14,932 nucleotides of DNA, taken from NCBI GenBank assembly GCA_002347705.1, contig DDWY01000098.1, forward strand, positions 1 to 14,932, in the 5' to 3' direction. This DNA is from Anaerolineaceae bacterium UBA2274 (GTDB taxonomy: Bacteria; Chloroflexota; Anaerolineae; Anaerolineales; Anaerolineaceae). Each line of letters opens with the position of its first letter. Position 1 is the stretch's first letter. The notes beneath the pieces were generated by a model. The model worked only from the letters and a program-made list of their open reading frames with translations, did not search any database and was not told where the DNA came from. The translations under genes were made by a program, and so were the position numbers. This document shows positions 14,301 through 14,932 of the stretch, piece by piece.

Positions 14301-14580
14301 TGTAGCCTTGCTGATTGAAGGCGGAGCAGAGATATGTCAAAAACAAACGCGGATCGCGTTCATTGCGCGAGATGGTATACCAGAAAAATGGTAGTTTGAC
14401 AGACTTGATCAGGCTGAGCGCCGAAGTCGTCTTGCCATAACCTGTTTCTGCAACCAGGATGGTCAGAGGATAGTCAAGGCTCTGCTTCATCAGGTGAAGC
14501 ACTCTCGGACGGTCAAGAATGGAGCTTTTCTGCGCCGGCGGTGTGAGCTGACTCAGAATGATTTGGTTTTGGTGAGTCAT
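11380..14580 (-). CDS. MalT-like STAND ATPase transcriptional regulator with TPR-like region and C-terminal winged-helix/BTAD (SARP-type) module
   Basis: This is a signal-integrating transcription factor of 1066 residues. The N-terminal STAND NTPase has Walker A AETGYGKTT (44-52) and Walker B LFVMDDFQSL (130-139), followed by ILSRTQPEFP as in MalT relatives. From about residue 400 to 800 the sequence is helical and TPR-like (for example LALEYYRTAQRLYQNLGN). The C-terminal part from about 824 (LSLNLFGGFEA) is an OmpR/SARP-type winged helix containing DKARQLLQAL and LAVLFWPDADESTAANNFKV. A BTAD domain (about 930-1066) follows. The LuxR-type HTH of MalT itself is absent; DNA binding is instead predicted through the winged helix. 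AGAGG precedes the ATG. It lies immediately upstream of the metabolic cluster in the same direction, so it is a likely activator of that cluster, sensing an inducer through the TPR/ATPase part. Targets and inducer are inferred. Confidence 0.9.
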   Translation of the reverse strand: MTHQNQIILSQLTPPAQKSSILDRPRVLHLMKQSLDYPLTILVAETGYGKTTSALSLIKSVKLPFFWYTISRNERDPRLFLTYLCSAFNQQGYKIGLPALRVLEDSDLDLQECLITLINSITSLFNEEALFVMDDFQSLNDSDEILGMMNWFIEHLPANLHVMILSRTQPEFPSINKWRVKGRLLEIDKDSLSFSADETDQLYRSTYQLNLPKDDLARLHQRTEGWAIGLQVVWQSIRALPGIPLGSLLEEENDSSLGNLFEYLADEVLDMQSEEQQDFLVRTSVLQFLDSDTCDFLLDRQNSADTLCELYRSGLFIEQLKPDVFRYHHIFREFLLSRLSKNEELKKGLHRKLASYFSAHHYWEQAISHLIYAGDFARLRQILDEVGDRLLQSGLKQSVRYWLGKLPQEELGHYPYGNYLLGEVERTEANFNLALEYYRTAQRLYQNLGNVLGVSLALRGQAQVYLDTLRPVNADQLLDRALELLDPVEYPLEVSGLLTQIAENQVNQGATTEAEKSLQKARQLSLKYAEAQAYIEARLLLRTGRLEEGLRLLRKLEFGTADQRLARPQRFHREATLLLSLYCSLMGEYVSARQYAQKGLQVSRQLQAKYVEAVAKMRLGHALELDLTQGLDTQGVLEIRSLYEFAIENVDIVRIHVEPLWGLCRLVGYAGNLEEAKRIGDQALLIAGNAGDEWIGLMVRISLGAGLALGGEFEAAGNILSVAESLAKKINDNLASAAALLWEAYTADKQGYKSSALLFLEQGLELVQRHQYQFLLTRGTLLGPDDPFTFYPLVLHAREMGLQPELISQILSDLPHSVSNYHPGYTLSLNLFGGFEARKGKHLIPAEQWKRDKARQLLQALTVNFEKGMNKEQLAVLFWPDADESTAANNFKVTLNALNQTLEPNRPPREPPQFVVRNGEQYQLNQQMKINLDTDQFEKLALSPQIKDKERALVLYKGKLLEGEQLQEAFMPEVQYYHRLYLDCLSQVIEAAIADNDFGKGLELSNRLVRQEPLLEVGYQYQMRVYHALGNISMVRKVYTQSVDVGRKMYGAESDDLRALFLELSG

Positions 14581-14607
14581 CAGACCTCTATTTTACCGGA
14601 GTTTCTC

Positions 14608-14636
14608 ATTTTAGTGCCCTGAAAACAGCTTCCCAA
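14608..14636 (-). promoter_or_regulatory. Candidate sigma-70-type promoter of the regulator gene
   Basis: On the minus strand TTGGGA (14631-14636, 4 of 6) and TAAAAT (14608-14613, 5 of 6) are separated by exactly 17 bases. Transcription would begin around 14600, giving a short leader of about 20 bases that includes the AGAGG ribosome binding site. Confidence 0.4.
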
Positions 14637-14762
14637 CGAGAGAATATTCAAAAAATATCGGAAAATGCGATCGCAGGCTGGCTCATCGTGCTAGAAGAGT
14701 ATGGCGTCATGGAATCCATACCAACCTGCGCCTCGCGATAGCCAACCCACCAAAAATAGTAA

Positions 14763-14836
14763 TTGTCATTCTGAGCCTCTTTTGCGAAGAATCTGATTAT
14801 TAATGATCAGAATATTCATCGCATTCAGGATAACAA
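14763..14836. repeat. Degenerate palindromic intergenic repeat (REP/MITE-like)
   Basis: The outer ends TTGTCATTCTGA (14763-14774) and TCAGGATAACAA (14825-14836) are inverted repeats matching at 10 of 12 positions. The inner arms TCTGAT (14792-14797) and ATCAGA (14806-14811) match perfectly around 8 bases. The left part, GTCATTCTGAGCC followed by GCGAAGAATCT, resembles a palindromic repeat (GTCATTCTGAGCG...GCGAAGAATCT) that I recall as dispersed in noncoding DNA of many bacteria. No transposase is present; this would be a nonautonomous, decayed copy. Copy number cannot be judged from one window. Confidence 0.5.
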
Positions 14837-14932
14837 GACTCACCCCCTTTATCCTCCTTCCTCAACAAAGTGCCCGTCAGGGTAGGGGATCAGGAAAAGC
14901 CCTGCCTCGGGGTCATTCGTTATCTGTCATTG

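Larger units (their letters stand above)
14581..14932. other. Noncoding region upstream of the regulator gene
   Basis: I find no supportable gene in these 352 bases. The part next to the regulator holds its candidate promoter. Further out are a GTATGG/CCATAC inverted repeat (14699-14721), the palindromic repeat at 14763-14836 and a GC-richer tail with short CAGGG/CCCTG complementarity (14878-14904). The last bases (TGTCATTG, 14925-14932) could be the start of another dispersed repeat cut by the window edge. Confidence 0.6.

Noticed and set aside
14667..14674. GCGATCGC palindrome
   Set aside because: A single 8-base palindrome without repeats nearby; no evidence for a dispersed HIP1-like role in one window.
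1..14932. CRISPR arrays, tRNA/rRNA genes, transposases, phage genes
   Set aside because: No regularly spaced repeats, no tRNA-like cloverleaf or rRNA segment and no recombinase motifs were seen on either strand.

Overview
The window reads as a bacterial chromosome fragment in which every supported gene lies on the minus strand and is transcribed right to left. The best guess for the source is an anaerobic or facultative member of the Chloroflexota (Anaerolineae-like). The reasons are the very large MalT-like ATPase regulator ending in a SARP/BTAD module, a substrate-binding lipoprotein with a long Pro/Glu/Thr/Val tether, and an oversized LivH permease. This assignment is inference; the window contains no rRNA or marker gene.

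In transcription order: a noncoding stretch with a degenerate palindromic repeat (14581-14932); a 1066-residue STAND-ATPase/TPR/winged-helix/BTAD regulator (11380-14580); a 162-bp gap with a possible promoter and operator; then a tight cluster of CoA-thioester genes. The cluster consists of a FabG-like short-chain dehydrogenase (10453-11217), a KASIII/FabH-like enzyme with an altered active site (9393-10400), a family I CoA-transferase (8060-9379), a small beta-rich protein of unknown function (7731-8048), an SCP-x-type thiolase (6465-7727), a Zn-ribbon/OB-fold DUF35 protein (6047-6463) and an alpha/beta hydrolase (5223-6035). A complete type I substrate-binding lipoprotein (3771-5162) follows. 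After a perfect 17-bp hairpin and a 301-bp gap come livG, livF, livH and the 5' part of livM, which runs off the left edge.

Functional reading (inference): the ABC transporter imports a small carboxylate, amino acid or amide. The CoA-transferase activates an acid. The SDR interconverts a hydroxyacyl and a ketoacyl group. The thiolase with its DUF35 partner makes or breaks a C-C bond. The KASIII-like protein adds a further acyl-transfer or condensation step. Thiolase plus DUF35 plus a thiolase-superfamily synthase recalls two known assemblies: the archaeal acetoacetyl-CoA thiolase/HMG-CoA synthase/DUF35 complex, and the BbsAB benzoylsuccinyl-CoA thiolase of anaerobic toluene degradation. Hydrolase plus CoA-transferase plus thiolase also recalls the lower beta-ketoadipate pathway. 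No acyl-CoA dehydrogenase, enoyl-CoA hydratase or CoA ligase is present, so the pathway is not complete within the window and the substrate cannot be named.

The most unusual points are the KASIII-like enzyme, which keeps the nucleophilic Cys but lacks the canonical His and Asn; the approximately 150-residue membrane insertion in LivH; and the arrangement of the whole cluster as a possible dedicated uptake-plus-CoA-catabolism unit.
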